Shown here in pieces: positions 35,335 to 44,933 of a DNA stretch of 64,000 nucleotides; the first letter of the stretch is position 1; each line of letters starts with the position of its first letter. The notes below the pieces were generated by a model, which saw only the letters and a program-made list of their open reading frames with translations, was not told the DNA's origin and did no database searches. The stretch lies in the NCBI RefSeq assembly GCF_001426865.1, contig NZ_LMFO01000031.1, forward strand, positions 244,711 through 308,710, read 5' to 3'. The translations under genes were made by a program, and so were the position numbers. The DNA is from Paenibacillus sp. Root52. Its GTDB lineage: Bacteria; Bacillota; Bacilli; Paenibacillales; Paenibacillaceae.

Positions 35335-36834
35335 TTAAAAGGTCGTAAAGCCCAAGATGAGTTGAAGCTTATACAAAATTCCTTTCAAGAACGTTGTTTT
35401 CTCCTGAAATTCATCAAGATTCAACGTAAACTCCGCATCATCATTATTCCAAATGCGATCAAAATAATTCGCAACATTTTGGGTGAATTCATTATCTGGA
35501 GGGGCAGCAACCCATAGGTCGTTTTCCAAATTGTAATCATTCAAGTTTCGTGGTGTGAAATTGGTCGACCCGCCAATAACGATGTGATCACCGCTTGCTT
35601 TGGCGATGTACATCATTTTGGTATGGTATTGTTCCTTGGTTGTGTTATACCAACGAATCTGGATTTTGCCGTCTGACTTGCCATGTAGCTCAGCAGCTAC
35701 TGGCCGATTCGGAATGCCGATCTTCTCCTGACCAAATGCATTTTCGTTTGGATCGAGTACAAGCCGAATCTCTGTTCCGCGCTCTGCCGCTGCGAGAAGT
35801 GCATCCAGCACTTTAGGTGAGGCAATGTAGAACATGCCCATCCATAACACGTCACCCTTTTCGGCTGCGTTAATCTCATGCAAGGCTGCATCATTTACTT
35901 TGCCTTCGGTCAAATAGCGGATACGCAGGTCGCCCTCGTTGGAGTTAGTGCTCGAATCCACGGACGAATCGTTGGCAGTGGGAGAATATACGGGTACAGT
36001 TCCACCCCCAGAAATGTCTAATACCGCCTGTTCTGAGCGAAGGATATCCTCAATGATGGGGCCAGAGACTTCAAAGGCAATGTTGGAATGATAGGCACTC
36101 GCGTCATGGATATTGCCTGAGGATACAATCGCTGTCTTCTCACTGACGACGACTTTGCGGTGATTGGCTTTTACATTTAATAGTTTTAAGTAAGACCGCA
36201 AGGTAACATCCGGGCCGTCGCTTGCCATTAGGTTAGGAATCCATCCTTTGCCGGACTGTCCGAACCATTGGAAGAAGGTACGCCACACTGCCGAGTATAC
36301 CGGCGTAGAGTCGCGGAGTGGATCGACATTGGTGATGACCACGTGAATTCCCGCTTGTTTCATTTGTTGAAATAGCGGGTTCGGCGCTGAATTATAGTTC
36401 GTATTTACTTCGTCGGTAATGAACCAGATGTCCATATCTGGATGTTGGTTCTTTTTGGCTATCATCGCATCTGTGAATTCTGCACTGATCGGCGGGAATC
36501 GTTGCCCTTCGTGCTGATAATCATTAAATAAGAACATATCCACGAGAACGAATTGTTCAGCATCTTCAACGATCTGCAGCATACGTTGGTAAATCTGCTG
36601 CTCATGTTCCATCAGTCCATCTTCGGAAGGGTACGTCAGATCATGAAGAAACTGCACTTGATCTGTACGATACTCCGGACTTTCATAGGAGATGCCTGGT
36701 GGCAGCGGTTTATACGTCTGATAGAGCATGACTGCGATGAGCCATAGAATAAGGAGACCTAGCGCTGCGCGTATGTATGGGAAGCGGCGTCCGGATGCCT
36801 TGGGTTTGGTTGATGTGTGGCGAGAAGAAAACAA
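35335..36834 (-). CDS. Phospholipase D-like/cardiolipin synthase-related membrane protein
   Basis: About 499 aa with one N-terminal membrane anchor (about 22-40) and two PLD-type halves. The first HKD motif is degenerate (ANHRKVVVSE, with E in place of D). The second is HTKMMYIA followed by GSTNFTPRNLNDYNLENDLW, also lacking the canonical aspartate spacing. The start is set at TTG 36834, six bases after a run of G; the frame's ATG six codons earlier overlaps that site. Its phosphatidyltransferase or nuclease activity is uncertain because of the altered motifs. Confidence 0.85.
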   Translation of the reverse strand: MFSSRHTSTKPKASGRRFPYIRAALGLLILWLIAVMLYQTYKPLPPGISYESPEYRTDQVQFLHDLTYPSEDGLMEHEQQIYQRMLQIVEDAEQFVLVDMFLFNDYQHEGQRFPPISAEFTDAMIAKKNQHPDMDIWFITDEVNTNYNSAPNPLFQQMKQAGIHVVITNVDPLRDSTPVYSAVWRTFFQWFGQSGKGWIPNLMASDGPDVTLRSYLKLLNVKANHRKVVVSEKTAIVSSGNIHDASAYHSNIAFEVSGPIIEDILRSEQAVLDISGGGTVPVYSPTANDSSVDSSTNSNEGDLRIRYLTEGKVNDAALHEINAAEKGDVLWMGMFYIASPKVLDALLAAAERGTEIRLVLDPNENAFGQEKIGIPNRPVAAELHGKSDGKIQIRWYNTTKEQYHTKMMYIAKASGDHIVIGGSTNFTPRNLNDYNLENDLWVAAPPDNEFTQNVANYFDRIWNNDDAEFTLNLDEFQEKTTFLKGILYKLQLILGFTTF

Positions 36835-36957
36835 GCAATGCCCCCCTTTCATAAATTAGCTGACTACTATTACCACGTTGGAATGAATGTTGACGCACAG
36901 GACTGGGTATAGAAGAAAAATTGGACAAGCCAGGTGCTACTAAATTGTCTTGATGAA

Positions 36958-37006
36958 TCGACAGGGGTGTAGCTGTTGTGTATAATGAGTGTATTATTTT
37001 TGTAGA
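36958..37006 (+). promoter_or_regulatory. carH promoter with triple 11-bp CarH operator
   Basis: TCGACA (36958), 17 bases, TATAAT (36981) forms a good sigma-A promoter. Three consecutive 11-bp units cover and follow the -10: TGTTGTGTATA (36974), ATGAGTGTATT (36985) and ATTTTTGTAGA (36996), with cores GTAT, GTAT, GTAG exactly 11 bases apart. The same arrangement occurs at the crt promoter. Confidence 0.75.
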
Positions 37007-37123
37007 ATGTTTTAAATTTCATATAATCTCGAAATGTGAACCTGGCGGAGACGGATAAGGCCACGTCAAGCATTTCAGAGCGTGTTTTATTTGGATATTT
37101 TAAGAAAGAGAGTGGGGACTAAA

Positions 37124-38056
37124 GTGTATTCCATCAAACAGGTCGCTGCCATGCTGGACATTCCAACGGTAACGCTCCGAGCTTGGGAAAATCGTTACAG
37201 CGCGGTCACTCCTGAACGAACGGAATCGGGTTATCGGTTATATACAGATGAAAATGTTGAAGATCTGCGCTGGTTGAAACAGCAGGTTGAGCAACATCAG
37301 ACCAATATTTCAGAAGCAGTGCGGATGTTGAAGGCGAACAAAGCCAAGCCAGCGGAACCGTTCATTCCCACCCCGAGTACGACTCCTGTTCCCACCATGG
37401 AAGAATCGTACCAACGGATTGCGGATCAAATTTACGACTCCCTATATCAATTCCAGGGTGAACGAGCCAACGGTCTGATTGATTTTGGCTTTACGATGTA
37501 TGGATACGACTCGATGTTCTATCATGTACTTGTGCCCATTCTAGTTCGGGTTGGTGATGCTTGGGAGCAGGGGAGAGCCTCTGTAGCGCAAGAGCATTTC
37601 ATGACCCAACTGATTTCACAACGGTTTTATCAGTTTTTCCATCTGTTCCCGATCTATCCGCACTTACCCAAAGTCCTAGCATTGTGCCCAGAAGGGGAGC
37701 ATCATCAGGTGGGGTTGCTGCTATTCTCCCTGTTTATGCGTAAAAATGGAGCTGAGGTGCTGTACCTTGGAGCCAACACGCCGGAAGAGGGCATCTTTCC
37801 AATTATTCGTGAGCAGAAGATCAAGCTGGTCTGTCTCTCCATTACGAGCCCAGGATTGATGGAGCGTTGTGATCAGTTGGTGAGTCGGATTAAAGATGAA
37901 TTCCCGCATATGCACTTTGTCCTTGGAGGAAAAGGATATGAGCGTGCCGAACAAGCAACCTATCCAGATTGGATTATGCCGGAGCATTCGTCAGAATGGC
38001 AAGGTTGGTTAGAGCGGGAGTACTTGGTTGATATGCCACCAGGATTACAGTATTAA
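37124..38056 (+). CDS. carH: MerR-type B12-dependent photoreceptor regulator (CarH/LitR)
   Basis: About 310 aa. A MerR-type winged helix (VYSIKQVAAMLDIPTVTLRAWENRY) is followed by a Pro-rich linker, a helical cap domain with the CarH signature W-x9-EH (W147, E157, H158), and a cobalamin-binding Rossmann domain with E-x-H-x-x-G (GEHHQVG, His about 194). In this family adenosylcobalamin makes a dark tetramer that represses carotenoid genes; light breaks it. The GTG start is chosen because GTGGGGAC lies just before it; the frame opens at 37082 without a site. It sits immediately upstream of the carotenoid operon. Confidence 0.92.
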   Translation: MYSIKQVAAMLDIPTVTLRAWENRYSAVTPERTESGYRLYTDENVEDLRWLKQQVEQHQTNISEAVRMLKANKAKPAEPFIPTPSTTPVPTMEESYQRIADQIYDSLYQFQGERANGLIDFGFTMYGYDSMFYHVLVPILVRVGDAWEQGRASVAQEHFMTQLISQRFYQFFHLFPIYPHLPKVLALCPEGEHHQVGLLLFSLFMRKNGAEVLYLGANTPEEGIFPIIREQKIKLVCLSITSPGLMERCDQLVSRIKDEFPHMHFVLGGKGYERAEQATYPDWIMPEHSSEWQGWLEREYLVDMPPGLQY

Positions 38057-38171
38057 CTTAGTAGAGCGACATGTTGTAATGGACAGGTTTAATGTATGGC
38101 TCAAACGATCAAGTTATGTGAATTTGCGTCATATGTATCAACATTCCATAGATAAGCTTGATCATAAGCAT

Positions 38172-38204
38172 CCTTGAACGCAGCTGCGGTAAGGGTGTTT
38201 TTTT
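38172..38204 (+). terminator. Weak terminator after carH
   Basis: CCTT (38172) and AAGG (38191) bracket the palindrome CGCAGCTGCG, followed by seven T. Moderately convincing. Confidence 0.5.
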
Positions 38205-38254
38205 GCATTCAATGCGATGTTATGTGCATTAAACAGGAAGTGTAGAATGTACAG

Positions 38255-38292
38255 TTTACAAGGTCGTATAATATTTGTATTATATTTGTATA
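38255..38292 (+). promoter_or_regulatory. crt promoter with triple 11-bp CarH operator
   Basis: TTTACA (38255), 17 bases, TATTAT (38278) forms a sigma-A promoter. Three 11-bp direct repeats overlap it: AAGGTCGTATA (38260), ATATTTGTATT (38271) and ATATTTGTATA (38282), with GTAT at the same place in each. Binding of CarH would cover the spacer and -10 and block RNA polymerase. Confidence 0.78.
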
Positions 38293-38393
38293 ACGTTTGG
38301 TGTTTTATCCGCTTAGAATGGTGTTGAATGGTTTAATAGTAGGTTAGAAGCTATAAGAATAGAGTAGCGAGATGAAGAAAGGTGAGTGGCTTA

Positions 38394-39944
38394 ATGCCCA
38401 ATCAGCAACGTAAACGTGCCGCTGTCATTGGCGCAGGCCCAGGGGGGCTTGCAGCAGCCATGTTGTTATCCGGTCAAGGATACGAAGTGGATGTTTATGA
38501 GAAACAACCCGTAATTGGTGGACGCTCTTCCAGACTCGAACTCGGCGAATATAAGTTTGACCGAGGTGCAACGTTTCTGATGATGCCCCAATTGCTTGAA
38601 GAAATGTTCGATGTCGTTGGACGCAAGCTATCCGATTATGTAGACATGAAGGAACTGACACCGCTATATGCACTGAACTTTGGTAATAAGGTATTCACGC
38701 CTTCTCGGGATCGCGAGCAAACAGCCGCGCAGATTAAGGAACTTTTTCCCGGTAATGAAGATAACTATCATCGGTTCATGCAAGATGAAGAAGTGAAATT
38801 CGGTAAAGTGATGCCATTACTTCGTAGACCCTTTGGTAAGTTGACGGACTATCTGCGCAAGGATGCGATAACAGCTCTTCCTAAGCTTGATATCCACAAT
38901 ACCGTTTACGGGATTTTATCACGTTACTTTACAGATGAGCGACTGCGTTGGGCATTTACTTTTCAATCCAAATACTTGGGTATGTCTGCCTGGGATTGTC
39001 CTGGCACATTCACCATTTTATCATTTATAGAGCATCAGTATGGACTGTATCATCCAATTGGTGGTGTGAACCGTGTGTTCCATGCGATGGCTGATGTGAT
39101 CACAGAGTTCGGCGGAAGAATACATACATCCTGCCCCGTAGATCAGGTCATTGTCCGCAATGGTCGTGCAGAAGGTGTATTGCTTGAGAACGGTGAACGC
39201 ATTGAAGCAGATCATGTTGTTGTGAATGCAGACTTCGCACATGCTGTAACGAATCTGTTCGAGCCAGGCGTCCTTAAGAAATATACACCTGAGAAGATGA
39301 AACAGAAAAAGTACTCCTGTTCCACAGCGATGCTGTATCTCGGTGTAGATGGCGAGATCGATCTGCCGCATCATTCCGTGTACTTCCCTGACGATTACCG
39401 AGTTAACGTAGACGAGATTACGAAGCACAAAGTGTTGTCCGCTGATCCATCTCTATATATTCATAACCCCTCCAAGCTCGATTCGACGCTAGCTCCTGCA
39501 GGAAAATCTGCAATTTATGTTCTTATGCCCACTCCGAACCTTACAGGAGACATTGATTGGGAGAAGGAACGGGAGAACGTTCGCGAAGCGATGATGAAGC
39601 GGATGGAGGCGATTCCTCAGCTGGCAGACATTCGTAGTCGCATTGAAGAATCGATGCTGTTTACGCCGCTTGATTGGGCAAATGAACTGGATGTATACAA
39701 CGGAGCAACGTTTAATATGGCTCACAATCTTGGTCAAATGATGTATCTGCGACCACATAATCAATTCGAAGAGCTGAAGCAAGTGTGGCTCGTTGGTGGT
39801 GGAACGCATCCGGGTAGCGGATTGCCTACGATTTTTGAATCCGCACGAATTAGCGTGAGACTTATTCAAGAAGAAGATGCACGCACACAGTCCCGCCCAA
39901 CCCCTTATGTACAACAGTCGGCAGAAGCTGGAGGTCATTCATGA
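38394..39944 (+). CDS. crtN: Carotenoid desaturase (CrtN/CrtI family), first copy
   Basis: About 516 aa. It has an N-terminal FAD-binding dinucleotide fold (AAVIGAGPGGLAAAMLLSGQGYEVDVYEK) and a C-terminal family signature ending VWLVGGGTHPGSGLPTIFESAR. It is a phytoene or dehydrosqualene desaturase-like flavoprotein, the likely main desaturase. The ATG at 38394 is preceded by AAAGGTGAG; the GTG at 38382 lies within that site. It is the first gene of the operon and overlaps the next by four bases. Assignment as C30 (CrtN) rather than C40 (CrtI) is inference from the absence of a GGPP synthase gene. Confidence 0.87.
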   Translation: MPNQQRKRAAVIGAGPGGLAAAMLLSGQGYEVDVYEKQPVIGGRSSRLELGEYKFDRGATFLMMPQLLEEMFDVVGRKLSDYVDMKELTPLYALNFGNKVFTPSRDREQTAAQIKELFPGNEDNYHRFMQDEEVKFGKVMPLLRRPFGKLTDYLRKDAITALPKLDIHNTVYGILSRYFTDERLRWAFTFQSKYLGMSAWDCPGTFTILSFIEHQYGLYHPIGGVNRVFHAMADVITEFGGRIHTSCPVDQVIVRNGRAEGVLLENGERIEADHVVVNADFAHAVTNLFEPGVLKKYTPEKMKQKKYSCSTAMLYLGVDGEIDLPHHSVYFPDDYRVNVDEITKHKVLSADPSLYIHNPSKLDSTLAPAGKSAIYVLMPTPNLTGDIDWEKERENVREAMMKRMEAIPQLADIRSRIEESMLFTPLDWANELDVYNGATFNMAHNLGQMMYLRPHNQFEELKQVWLVGGGTHPGSGLPTIFESARISVRLIQEEDARTQSRPTPYVQQSAEAGGHS

Positions 39945-41404
39945 AGCGCGCGGCGATTATAGGTGCAGGCATTGGAGGATTAACGTCAGCATTATTGCTG
40001 AATCGCCAAGGTTGGGATGTTACGGTTTATGAGCGCGGTTCACGTGTTGGTGGACGTATAGGATTCGAACAAGAGGGAGAATATCGGATCGATCAAGGGC
40101 CAACCATTGTACTTCTACCAGAGATGTTATTAGGCATTTTGGAAGAAGCGGGTGTAGATCGTTCCAAGGTGGAGTTGTTACGCTGTGACCCCCTCTACAG
40201 GGTTCATTACAGCAGTGGTCGAGTCATGACCAAAATGACCAGCCGTTCACTTCAGGCAGAAGAGATTGAACGTCTGTTTCCTGGTGAGAGTAAAGGGTTT
40301 TACCGATTCATGACGGATATGGATACACTCTTTCCGGCAGGACGTGCAGCATTTCTAGAGCGAGCTTTTCCTCGAAAAAGAGATTTCTTCACTCCGTCCC
40401 TCATGTCGTTGATGGGCAGACTGCGTGCACACAAAAGTGTGCGGAAGGCTGTAGGCGATTATTTTGAACACGAGGAACTACTCGACGCGTATTCGCTACA
40501 AAGCCTATACATTGGCGGATCACCGTTCGGGACACCTGGCATCTATTCGTTGTTACCTTATGCGGAGCACGAATATGGAATATGGATGGTCAAAGGCGGT
40601 TATGCCGCACTGCCAGGTATATTGGAAAAGGAACTGATTGCGCGCGGTGGACGCGTTGTATTGAACACCGAAGTGACCGGACTCCAGATTAACCAAGGAA
40701 AATGTGAAGGAATCGAGACTGCAGACGGTTTCGAGCCTATGGACGCTGTGATCTACAATGGCGACTTTCCCCACTTATCCAGTTTACTTGGAGAGATCCC
40801 TGAAGCTCCACGCAAACGCAAGCCGTATCGTCCTTCTTCTGGATGTGTGTTAATCTATCTAGGAGTAGACAAAAAATGGGAGGATGCTACGACACATCAA
40901 TTCTTCTTACCTCCAAGCCTTGATGGGAGTTTACGTGAAGTGTTCGAGCGACGCCGAATTCCAGATAAGTCCTCATTCTACGTGTTTAACCCGGCTGCAT
41001 TAGATGAGACAGCTGCACCTCCAGGTCAGAGCGTATTATATTTCCTCATTCCAGTACCGGATGCGGAAGGCGTGGATTGGTCACAGGAAGGTGAGCTGCT
41101 CGTAGAGCGTGTGCTTGAAGAAGCAGAACAACGTGGGTTCCCGGGACTGCGTGCTGCCATCCAATGGAAAAAAGTAAGAACGCCAGCAGATGCAGAGCGC
41201 GATGGACTATATGGCGGTGGAAGCTTCGGTATTGCGCCGGTTCTGTTTCAATCCGGGGTATATCGACCACAACCTAAGCCGTTTCCTGCAATTAAGGGGC
41301 TATATGCTGCGGGAGCATCAGTACATCCAGGTGGCGGAGTGCCGATCGTGATGCAGGGTGCGCGTATGGCTGTAAATCAACTCATGAAGGAGATGGGAAC
41401 ATGA
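39941..41404 (+). CDS. Carotenoid desaturase/oxidase-like protein (CrtN/CrtI family), second copy
   Basis: 487 aa with the FAD fold AAIIGAGIGGLTSALLLNRQGWDVTVYE and terminal signature LYAAGASVHPGGGVPIVMQGAR. GGAGG precedes the ATG, which overlaps the upstream stop. Together with the first and third paralogues it gives three CrtI-like enzymes in one operon; in C30 pathways these divide into desaturation and terminal methyl oxidation. Which step this copy performs cannot be told from sequence alone. Confidence 0.86.
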   Translation: MKRAAIIGAGIGGLTSALLLNRQGWDVTVYERGSRVGGRIGFEQEGEYRIDQGPTIVLLPEMLLGILEEAGVDRSKVELLRCDPLYRVHYSSGRVMTKMTSRSLQAEEIERLFPGESKGFYRFMTDMDTLFPAGRAAFLERAFPRKRDFFTPSLMSLMGRLRAHKSVRKAVGDYFEHEELLDAYSLQSLYIGGSPFGTPGIYSLLPYAEHEYGIWMVKGGYAALPGILEKELIARGGRVVLNTEVTGLQINQGKCEGIETADGFEPMDAVIYNGDFPHLSSLLGEIPEAPRKRKPYRPSSGCVLIYLGVDKKWEDATTHQFFLPPSLDGSLREVFERRRIPDKSSFYVFNPAALDETAAPPGQSVLYFLIPVPDAEGVDWSQEGELLVERVLEEAEQRGFPGLRAAIQWKKVRTPADAERDGLYGGGSFGIAPVLFQSGVYRPQPKPFPAIKGLYAAGASVHPGGGVPIVMQGARMAVNQLMKEMGT

Positions 41405-42273
41405 ACGAAGCAATTTTGAGCAGGTGCGAAGAGTTGATGAAGAAAGGTTCGACTTCTTTTTATCAAGCCTTTAAAGGCCTTCCCAGTCCGCGTCGTGAAG
41501 CAGTTTATGTCATTTATGCGTTCTGTCGCATGATTGATGATAGCGTGGATGAGCCGGAACAATCGGCATATACCATCCATGAGATTCGTGATTTGTTTAC
41601 ACAACTGGACGAAGCAGAAGGACATTTCATATGGCCAGCGCTGAGATGGTTATTTGCAAGCTTTCCACATCTGGATAAAGGACCGTTTTTCCGTCAGATG
41701 GAAGGGCAGCTCACAGATCTGGAAGTTACGCATTACACAACAATGAAGGAATTGGAGCATTATTGTTATCTTGTTGCCGGAACGGTAGGCGAGATGTTGC
41801 TGCCTGTGCTACGTGATGATAATGGTGCAGAAGTGGCTGTCAACGGAATTGCTCTGGGCAAAGGCATGCAGATCGTGAATATTATTCGGGATGTGGGCGA
41901 AGATCGGGCAAGAGCACGACGTTATGTTCCACTTGAAGTGATGGAGAAGCATGGATATACGGAGCTTGATTGGCAAAATGGTGTGATTGACGAACGCTGG
42001 ATCGCGATCGTTCATGAATTGAAGGTCGCAGCACTGGACTGGTTCCGCGTGGGGATGGATCGTCTTGATACGTATCCGGTGGATAGTGCGTTTGCGATTG
42101 AACTGGCTGCTGCATTTTATTCAACGATCTTACATGCGGTGGAGCGTAATGAATATGATGTATATTCGAAACGTGCTTATGTTACCGATGAACTGAAATT
42201 GGAGATGCTGGGAGCGATTGTGAAGCGTTATCCAATGCTGGCATTTCAGGCTTCCCGAACGGCGGTTTCCTAA
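41401..42273 (+). CDS. crtM: Squalene/phytoene synthase family protein (CrtM/CrtB)
   Basis: A 290-aa all-helical prenyl condensing enzyme. The first Asp-rich motif is DDSVDE (about residue 43) and the second is NIIRDVGEDRARARRY (about 160), both needed for magnesium-diphosphate binding. It condenses two farnesyl (C30) or geranylgeranyl (C40) diphosphates head to head, the committed step of carotenoid synthesis. It overlaps both neighbours by one to four bases. CrtM rather than CrtB is inferred from context. Confidence 0.9.
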   Translation: MNEAILSRCEELMKKGSTSFYQAFKGLPSPRREAVYVIYAFCRMIDDSVDEPEQSAYTIHEIRDLFTQLDEAEGHFIWPALRWLFASFPHLDKGPFFRQMEGQLTDLEVTHYTTMKELEHYCYLVAGTVGEMLLPVLRDDNGAEVAVNGIALGKGMQIVNIIRDVGEDRARARRYVPLEVMEKHGYTELDWQNGVIDERWIAIVHELKVAALDWFRVGMDRLDTYPVDSAFAIELAAAFYSTILHAVERNEYDVYSKRAYVTDELKLEMLGAIVKRYPMLAFQASRTAVS

Positions 42274-43040
42274 TGATTCAAGGTTTATATTGGGTGTGGT
42301 ATACGATCGGCGCTGTACTGATGCTTACGATTGGTGTGCCGGATGTTCTATCCTTCTCCAACGGACTTTTCTTAATCTTCTATGCGCTATATGTGCTAGA
42401 CCTAATCTACAAGGGACGGTACCGAACTGGAATGTCCGACCGGTCAGTCATTTGGAAAGAATCCAGTCTCTGGCTGGCCTCATTCATTATTTGGCTTGGC
42501 GGAATGGGCATTGAATGGCTGGGCGTTCATACGGAGTGGCCATTCGGTGAGTATGCGTATTCGGACTACTTCGGCATCCATCTATTCAACGTACCCGTGA
42601 CGTTAGGTTTCGCTTGGATTGCTGTTGTTGGCAATTCGGCGATCCTAAGTGGTGGTGGTTCAACGTGGTCTGGCAAGCTCATCCGTGCAGTCAAAACCGG
42701 ATTCTGGGCGATTGTGCTGGATCTCGTGCTAGACCCAGTAGCTCATGCTCGCGGATTCTGGCATTGGGGAGCTGGGGGTGGATTCTACGGCGTTCCGTGG
42801 AGTAACTACGTAAGCTGGTTCATTATGGGCGCTTTTCTTTCGTTGTTCCTGCCGGCTATGCCTGGAGATCGCAGCACCCTGCTGCGTGCCAAATGGTTGT
42901 ATCAATTGTTCATCCTTCTGTTCGGTGTGCTTGCACTGAAGGAAGGCATTACAGGTAGCTTCGTGATTGCACTTGCTGGCGTGCTTCTGGCAGAAGGGAG
43001 CTGGCTGTATGATTCGCGCCGCAAAGTCCAAATCGTTTAA
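42273..43040 (+). CDS. Carotenoid biosynthesis membrane protein (CruF/DUF422 family)
   Basis: 255 aa with about seven hydrophobic helices and the family stretch GIEWLGVHTEWPFGEYAY followed by LDLVLDPVAHARGFWHW. CruF-type proteins act as carotenoid 1',2'-hydratases in some bacteria; in Bacillales the role of this family is less clear. The start overlaps the crtM stop (TAATG), and the 3' end overlaps the acyltransferase gene by 32 bases, so the whole operon is tightly coupled. Confidence 0.85.
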   Translation: MIQGLYWVWYTIGAVLMLTIGVPDVLSFSNGLFLIFYALYVLDLIYKGRYRTGMSDRSVIWKESSLWLASFIIWLGGMGIEWLGVHTEWPFGEYAYSDYFGIHLFNVPVTLGFAWIAVVGNSAILSGGGSTWSGKLIRAVKTGFWAIVLDLVLDPVAHARGFWHWGAGGGFYGVPWSNYVSWFIMGAFLSLFLPAMPGDRSTLLRAKWLYQLFILLFGVLALKEGITGSFVIALAGVLLAEGSWLYDSRRKVQIV

Positions 43041-43776
43041 CCATGTGTTCTCACGATATAACCACTATTATTTACTGCGTCGGCGTTTTCGTTCGTTTAC
43101 ACTCTCAGGCTCGCTTGATCCCCACCGGGTTCCCGGATATGAGATGAAGATCGAGCCGAAGAGACCCGTGATCTATTTCATGAATCACAGTTCCTGGTGG
43201 GATGGTCTGCTGCTCTATCATGCAACGCAGCAGACCTCGGTAGGCGATCACTACGTTATGATGGAAGAACAGCAGCTACAGCGGTTTGCTTTTTTTCGTA
43301 AGCTAGGTGCTTATTCCATCAACAGGGAGAGTGCATCGGCGATCCGTGAGTCTATGCAATACACGTCAGAACTACTGAATGCAGGCAAAAGGGTGTGGAT
43401 CTTTCCGCAAGGTGAGATTCTGCATCAAGATATAAGACCGATCCAATTCCGTCCGGGAATTGGGCTGCTACTTCGGCGCTCGCCAGAGGCTATTGCTGTA
43501 CCTGTGACTCTGTGTCATGGCATGGTTCAGTATGATTTACCGGAAATCTCTATGCGTGCAGGTCTGCCAATCATGGAAAACTGGCATGCTTGGAAGAGTG
43601 AAGAGATTGCGGCCAAACTTCGATTGGTGTTAGAACAGCAGTTAGATGATCACAAAACAGAACTGATGAACAGCGTACGAGGTCAATTGCAGGACGCGAC
43701 TCCGCTGATTCGTCATCGTTCTTCTACGAGTGAAAAATACGATGCCGCACGGAAGCAGGTGAGCCGTAAGCGATGA
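43009..43776 (+). CDS. Acyltransferase (PlsC-like; probable carotenoid glycoside acyltransferase)
   Basis: About 255 aa with the PlsC motifs NHSSWWDG (H-x4-D, about 58) and FPQGE (about 137), the catalytic and substrate-binding signatures of lysophosphatidate acyltransferases. The start is the ATG at 43009 with GGGAG upstream; the frame from 42967 runs inside the previous gene. In a carotenoid operon with a glycosyltransferase it most likely acylates the sugar of a glycosylated carotenoid (CrtO-like role, inference), otherwise a phospholipid. Confidence 0.82.
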   Translation: MIRAAKSKSFNHVFSRYNHYYLLRRRFRSFTLSGSLDPHRVPGYEMKIEPKRPVIYFMNHSSWWDGLLLYHATQQTSVGDHYVMMEEQQLQRFAFFRKLGAYSINRESASAIRESMQYTSELLNAGKRVWIFPQGEILHQDIRPIQFRPGIGLLLRRSPEAIAVPVTLCHGMVQYDLPEISMRAGLPIMENWHAWKSEEIAAKLRLVLEQQLDDHKTELMNSVRGQLQDATPLIRHRSSTSEKYDAARKQVSRKR

Positions 43777-44933
43777 CTGCATCTGAAATAAGTTGGATTG
43801 TTCTCACTGGTGTATTAGGCGTGCAATTGCTGTTTGCGATATGGAATCTATCCTGCTTGCCTAAGGTTCGTTCATTGGATGCCCAGCGTATCCTGCGTCC
43901 GGCCTCAGACGATGAACTTCTCGTCTCTGTGCTGATTCCAGCACGTAATGAAACACTGCACATTCAAGGCTGTCTGGAAAGTGTGCTTGCGAGTGATACG
44001 TCTGGCTTCCGCATGGAAGTGTTGGTTCTGGATGACCGCTCTGAGGATGATACGGCTGAGATCATTCAGCGTATAGTGAGTCAGGATTCACGTGTACGTC
44101 TATTACAGGGCGTTGATCTGCCTCCAGGGTGGATGGGGAAATCTCATGCTTGTCACCGGCTGGTTCAAGAGGCGGCGGGACAGTGGTATATGTTTGTGGA
44201 TGCGGATGTACGATTGAAGCCTACTGCCATTCGGCAGACACTTGCCGCAGGAGTAGAGCAAGGTGGAGGTTTAGTGACAGGTTTCCCTTACCAGGTCACG
44301 AAGACATGGATGGAGAAGCTTGTCGTACCGATGATGGTGTTCACCATTATTAGTCATCTGCCTATTTTTATGATACGCAGGTCTTCCAGCCCGCTCTTCG
44401 TTGCTGCTACAGGAGCCTTTCTGCTGATCCATCGTTCCAGCTATGAGGCATCCGGAGGACATGCTGCCATTCAAGCGCATCTGGTAGATGATATGAGCCT
44501 CGCCAAGGCGGTAAAACGTGCAGGTCATCCTGTTACACTGGCTGATGTGCATGACGTGACGACAACCCGAATGTATCAGAATGGCTCGGAAGTGTGGAAT
44601 GGGTATAAGAAAAATATGTATGAAGGCTTAGGGCGCAAGGATGCACTTCTGCTGGGTACGTTGTTGATGTATACGCTCATGTATCTGGTACCGCCGCTCG
44701 GAGTAATCTTCGGTGTGTTAACTGGTGATATGACCGCTCTTACGTATGGGCTCGTAGGAACTCTGCTGGGCATGGCGGTAAAAAGAGTTGCGGACTATGC
44801 CGGGGGACAGCCTTGGTGGCTTGCACTCCTGCAACCGATTAGCATGGCCTGCGTTATAGCAATTGGGGTTGCCTCGTGGCGGGCAGGACGCTCCGGCAAA
44901 GGGTATGTATGGAAAGGCAGGCGGTATAATTGA
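43773..44933 (+). CDS. Family 2 glycosyltransferase (CrtQ-like)
   Basis: 386 aa. An N-terminal helix anchors it, then a GT-A domain begins VSVLIPARNETLHIQGCLESVL, with DDRSEDDT and the metal-binding FVDADVRL (DxD) motif. Three or four C-terminal hydrophobic helices lie after residue 290. CrtQ-type enzymes glycosylate carotenoid acids in C30 pathways, and the position between acyltransferase and a third CrtN-like gene fits that role. It overlaps its neighbours by four bases on both sides. Confidence 0.87.
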   Translation: MTASEISWIVLTGVLGVQLLFAIWNLSCLPKVRSLDAQRILRPASDDELLVSVLIPARNETLHIQGCLESVLASDTSGFRMEVLVLDDRSEDDTAEIIQRIVSQDSRVRLLQGVDLPPGWMGKSHACHRLVQEAAGQWYMFVDADVRLKPTAIRQTLAAGVEQGGGLVTGFPYQVTKTWMEKLVVPMMVFTIISHLPIFMIRRSSSPLFVAATGAFLLIHRSSYEASGGHAAIQAHLVDDMSLAKAVKRAGHPVTLADVHDVTTTRMYQNGSEVWNGYKKNMYEGLGRKDALLLGTLLMYTLMYLVPPLGVIFGVLTGDMTALTYGLVGTLLGMAVKRVADYAGGQPWWLALLQPISMACVIAIGVASWRAGRSGKGYVWKGRRYN

